From assembly GCF_003286085.1 (NCBI RefSeq), contig NW_020825317.1, forward strand, positions 4,774,001 to 4,838,000: a stretch of 64,000 bases of DNA. The letters run 5' to 3'. The position numbers and the translations under genes were made by a program. The notes below the pieces were generated by a model. It did no database searches. It was not told where the DNA came from and saw only the letters and a program-made list of their open reading frames with translations. Every line of letters begins with the position of its first letter. Position 1 is the first letter of the stretch. Shown one piece after another: positions 59,930 through 64,000 of the stretch. Source of the DNA: Drosophila persimilis. Lineage: Eukaryota; Arthropoda; Insecta; Diptera; Drosophilidae.

Positions 59930-61268
59930 GTACGTGCTGACTTAATCTCTCATCTGCCTGCCATGCCCAAACAATTGCAAGGCGCGCGTAGGGACTCCGC
60001 CCCCTAATCCCTGGGCGAACCCTCACAAAACCCTCACAAAACCCTCACAACACCCACAAATCACAGGAGGAGCTCTGAGCCCATGTTTGGCGTCAGAAAT
60101 TACAAAGTTATAACAACAATAACCAGAGGAAGCAAAACATTTACTTTATCATTTTTAACACTTGGCAACGTTTTGCGTCGCAAAAAAAACGAGCCACGAT
60201 CCGCGCGAGTACTGCAGGCACACACACACGAGGCACACGAGGCACACCAGGCACACAAGGCACACAAGGGGAAGCCAAAGGATGCAGCAGCAGCAGGAGC
60301 ATGCTACAAAAATAGCCAACTAAAACGGCGCTTAACACACGCGGGCACACGCGGGCATCCCTCTATGACTCCATGGCTTCATGGCTGTATGGCTGCACCT
60401 AAATGCAGCCGCCACGAGGCATAGACATAGACACAGGCACACGCACAAGCGCACACACACTCGCACTTGGGGGTGCAACAAAAAATGCAAAAATGCAAAC
60501 ACAGACAAAGTCAACAAAGTTTGCCAGCGACACGACACGGATGTATGTAGATGTGTAGATGTGGGGATGGAGATGTGGCAACGGGAATGGGAATGGGGAT
60601 GGGTATAGGAACTGGCTTGGAGGGATGGGGATATGCATGGAGCCCAGCATGATTGGGGGGCAGTCCAGGATGTCCAGGAGTCAATTGGCCAACTGCCACT
60701 CGACTCTAGCATCTAAATGGTCCAACGCGGAGCATTTAAAGTTTGGTGGACTCGAAGGGGAACCTCAGGGAACCAGCTAAATAGGGAGAGGAGTAGTGGC
60801 AGTGGTGCACCACTAATGTCCGTCATTTAATATCAATTTGCATGCCACACGCTCTAAATCGCTGCTTATCAATTAAGCGGCGCGTATTGTTAATGAAATT
60901 CACGGTACAACGAGGGCTGGCCATGGGGCATGGAGCATGGTGCTGGGGATGACTGTGTCCCAATGCTTCATGTTGCACGCTGCATGTCGCAATGCCCCAA
61001 AAGCCTAATACTGGATCTAGATCTTGGCCTGGTGCTGGGATATATGTAGATCGCATTGCACCTTAAACGAGTGCATTTGATTTGCACTCTCTCCCTTACT
61101 CTTGGGTGCTTTCTTCATAAAATTTCACTTCCTACTTTGGGAATATCTACCCAAAAGTCCACCCGACCCCTGTCGCTCCCCCTGCCCTGGCAGCCCCAAC
61201 CACTCCAGTTCCCCCACTTATTTCGATCGCAACGAAGCGAACAAATTCCAAAGAAAATTTCACGCAGT

Positions 61269-61310
61269 CCCTCCCTCTCTCTCTCTCTCTCTCTCTCTTT
61301 CTTTCTCTCT
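61269..61310 (+). repeat. (CT)n microsatellite
   Basis: CT-rich run of about 40 bp with a few TTT interruptions. Confidence 0.85.
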
Positions 61311-63034
61311 GTCAAATTGGGGACTGCAATTTTTTGTTTTTAGGCAAAGAGCAAAAGTTTTTGGAGAGCGGTTCAATGACCCAAACAACAAAACACAGAG
61401 CCACACACAGACACAAACAAAAAAGTGGAATCCAAACAAAAGCCAAAAAAACCAAAACAACTGCTAAAATCTGCCTGCAAAAGACTCCAGAGATTCTTAA
61501 CGTTGCTCTCTCACTCGGTATGCGTGTGTGTGTTTGTGTGTTTGTGTGTTTGTGTGTGCTATTGGTGATCGAGAAAGAGAGAGGAAGAGAGAGCGAGCTT
61601 GCAGTGGCCAAAAAAAAGTGCAGAGCAGGGTGGACTGAAGGGTAGTGGGAGAGGAGAACACTCATGCAAAGATGACGACGACGATCCACTCGAACGACGT
61701 TCCAACGCTCGGAGTAAAAAGTCCACAAAACCCGAAACCGAATCACGCACACACACTCACAGACACGCACACGCACACGCACACACACATATGTACACGT
61801 ACGAAAAATATCAAATAGCAAATTACTCATGCGACGAAAGGGGAAAGGGGAATGGGGAAGGGAAAGGAACGGAAAGGGGTTAAGGGGAGCGAAGAAAGCA
61901 AAACTTGTAAAAGACGCAGAAAGAAGCATTGCAGGGGGATGGGGCGCACAGGGGGTTCAAAGGGAGTCCAGAGAAAGGGACAGGCAGAAGGAGATGATTC
62001 GTTGGCTGAGTGCAAGTGCAAAGATACATACATATGTGTACCCCAAGGATCGGCTCTTAAACCACTTTACGAGGCATGGGCTAAAGGCAGGGGTAAACGC
62101 AGCAGCGGCAGCAGCAGGAGCAGCTGCAGAGGGGGGACAAATCTTTTGCTGCTCTGCCGGAGTTCGACTAATTCCGGATGATCGGATGAGCAGGCAGCAT
62201 ATGGCGCACAGACTACTCCTCTCCTTGAGCTGTGATTGAGACCGAGGACTGTCATTAAAATAATTATTAAGTATCCGCCGCATGGGAGAGCCTTGATTAA
62301 CTTGTACATTGTACATGTAAGATCCCTGCTAGCCTCCCATTAGATGTGTTTCCCTGCTCCCTGCACAGCCCCCCCCCCCCCCTTCCTGAGCGTGGTGTTT
62401 TTGTTTTTGTTACTGTTTTTTATTTTGTGTCCGATCTGCGGATCAGTGGCGGTCGGGGCGGGTGTATGCGATGCAAATGCAAAATAATGCAGCGAACCTT
62501 GTATCCGGTTAGACTAGAATTTCGGGTATTAAATGACAAGCAACGGCCACTGCCCCATGCCACTCTGCCACTGCCACTGACAGGGCACAGCACTACACAG
62601 CGTTGAAGCGTTGACGGGAAGGCCAAACTAAAAACTGGCAAAAAAACAAAACAAAAACTGTGTTTCATACACCAAATAATATGTGTGTGTGTGTGTATAC
62701 ACATATTTATAAGTATTATATACCCTCCTCTGTTACCCGCTACCCGCTACCCGCTACCCCCTTAAGCATATAGCAAACGCCTACGAAAAAATGCGCAACT
62801 GCATAGGAAACGATCAGAATCAGACAAGGAAGCGGGACGACGGGCAGGCAGGCCCAAAAACAAAAACCAGAACGACATTTGTATGCCTTCACACATACAT
62901 ATGTACATGCCTATATATACATACATATCATATATATATACATATACATATATATAAATATGCATGTTTATGTGGTATGTGTGTGGGTATGACTATTCAG
63001 TTTTGTGCGCTACAAAAGTCAAAAAGCAACAAAA

Positions 63035-63060
63035 CAGCAGCAGCAGCAGCAGCAGCAGCA
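63035..63060 (+). repeat. (CAG)n microsatellite
   Basis: Eight to nine CAG units in non-coding sequence, with shorter CAG-rich patches at 63131 and 63343. Confidence 0.9.
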
Positions 63061-63405
63061 ACACCACAACAACTTTGTGTGTTTTTTTGGCAGTCATTGA
63101 CCCGCACGATCATGGCCAAGGCAACGACAGAGCAGCAGCAGAAGCAGCAACAACACAAACGATGTAGAAAGATAGCAAACAAGTTAAACAGAGAGGAGCG
63201 ATAGTCAGTCGTGTGTGCGTACGAGTGCGAGTGCGAGTGCGAGTGCGAATGCGAATGCGAGAGAGTGGGCCCATGCACATGCACATACTCGCACTCATTC
63301 GTGTATAGACTCGCATGCTTCGGCGGTGATCTCACTAAGCAGCAACAGCAGCAGCAGCAGCGACTGCGGGCAGAACTGTTCAAGTCCGAACAAAGCTCTC
63401 TCTTC

Positions 63406-63408
<3 letters not shown>

Positions 63409-63438
<30 letters not shown>
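63409..63438 (+). repeat. (CT)n microsatellite
   Basis: About 30 bp of pure TC repeat, about 320 bp left of the GATA-site cluster. The complementary GA run is a possible GAGA-factor site. Confidence 0.85.
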
Positions 63439-63441
<3 letters not shown>

Positions 63442-63760
63442 TTTTCTCCTGTTCTACGTTCTTCTTCGCTCTTTTTGAGCACGCTCTGGGGCTGGGGGAG
63501 GAAGAGCTTTTTGCGACCGGGGGGTACAGGGTGCTGCTTAGATGGATCGGTGCATTGACTTGGCCAAAAAAAAACGGTGATTCACGGCCACACCATATCA
63601 TCCCAATGTGAGACGTAGTGCAAAGAGCATTGACTCCGCCGACTCGTCTGTCTCTCTGACATTAGAAGTTTCCTTAGCTCCGATTCCGATTCCGATTCCG
63701 CTCACAGTCCCAGCACTCCCGCATTCCAGCATTCCCGCATCCCCGTCACTCGACCGACCT

Positions 63761-63976
63761 AACTGATAAGTGAAGTTCAACGATCGAGTCGTGCCAAAAG
63801 CTAAAATTAGTATCTCGTGCACACAAGCGGATCGCTTGCTTATCAGTTCGTGCAGCGGGTGCTCCAGGGGGGGGGGGGGGGGAAGCCTTAGAAAACCAAT
63901 GGCGACTGCTTTCCCTCCGCTTATCGATTACCTGTTTTCTGTTATCTGTTATCGGTTATTCGGCTATCTGTTATCC
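63761..63976. promoter_or_regulatory. Cluster of GATA-factor-like sites
   Basis: GATAA or its complement TTATC occurs at 63765, 63840, 63921, 63942, 63949 and 63971, plus a GATAG-type site at 63964. The densest part (63940-63975) is an imperfect repeat of CTGTTATC/GGTTATC/GGCTATC. A DRE-like TTATCGATTA sits at 63921. An initiator-like TCAGTT is at 63843. Homotypic clusters like this mark enhancers or promoters; no target gene is visible. Confidence 0.35.
63867..63882 (+). repeat. Poly-G tract of 16
   Basis: Sixteen uninterrupted G residues. The length may be unreliable in sequencing. Confidence 0.9.
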
Positions 63977-64000
63977 GGGCTGCTCCAGTTCCTTCCGCTA

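Larger units (their letters stand above)
59930..63760 (+). other. Probable first intron of the right-hand gene; no coding exon seen
   Basis: Follows the GTACGTG donor at 59930. Sequence is simple-repeat-rich, including ACCCGCT repeats (62732-62760), a (TA/CATA)n block (62888-62960) and a GAGTGC repeat (63220-63258). Confidence 0.4.

Noticed and set aside
1..64000. tRNA or rRNA genes
   Set aside because: No A-box/B-box pair or rRNA-like conserved stretch was seen by eye; a tRNAscan or Infernal run would settle this.

Overview
This is animal nuclear DNA and almost certainly a Drosophila genome. The one clear gene has 65-86 nt GT-AG introns, and the transposons are a Transib element, DINE-1/INE-1-like Helitron fragments and a Jockey/I-like non-LTR retrotransposon. 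Non-coding DNA is full of CA/TG, GA/CT and 4-9 bp tandem repeats. That density suggests the obscura group, but this is an impression from texture and was not tested.

Only one protein gene can be modelled completely. It lies on the minus strand, 38179 to 32123, in five exons that join in phase to 1917 codons plus stop. It encodes a secreted mucin-like protein: signal peptide, Tyr/Pro/Gly-rich N-terminus, three peritrophin-A (ChtBD2) chitin-binding domains (the first degenerate), a Thr-rich tail built on a 102 bp tandem repeat, a Ser/Thr-rich region with acidic tyrosine clusters and a four-copy Leu/Lys repeat, and a C-terminus with two CxxSC motifs. It probably contributes to a peritrophic matrix, cuticle or other apical extracellular matrix. 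I did not assign a symbol.

Layout. 1-1.5 kb is unassigned. 1.5-2.4 kb is a decayed non-LTR retrotransposon. 2.7-5.6 kb is a nest of DINE-1-like fragments around a Transib element with both terminal inverted repeats (3739-5359). 5.6-15 kb is non-coding and repeat-rich. 15.2-17.1 kb holds a stem-loop, a possible decayed gene and another DINE-1 fragment. 17-32 kb is non-coding, with one candidate small ORF at 21685. 32.1-38.2 kb is the mucin gene. 38.5-42.8 kb is AT-rich and contains a perfect inverted repeat and a second copy of the non-LTR 3' end. 42.8-64 kb is microsatellite-rich non-coding DNA. It contains one convincing 5' UTR-like exon on the plus strand (about 59264-59929, ending at a good splice donor) and a cluster of GATA-type sites at the right edge. 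These suggest that the right part is the promoter and first intron of a large gene whose coding exons lie beyond the window.

Most open frames outside the mucin gene are low-complexity frames with few stops and were not called.
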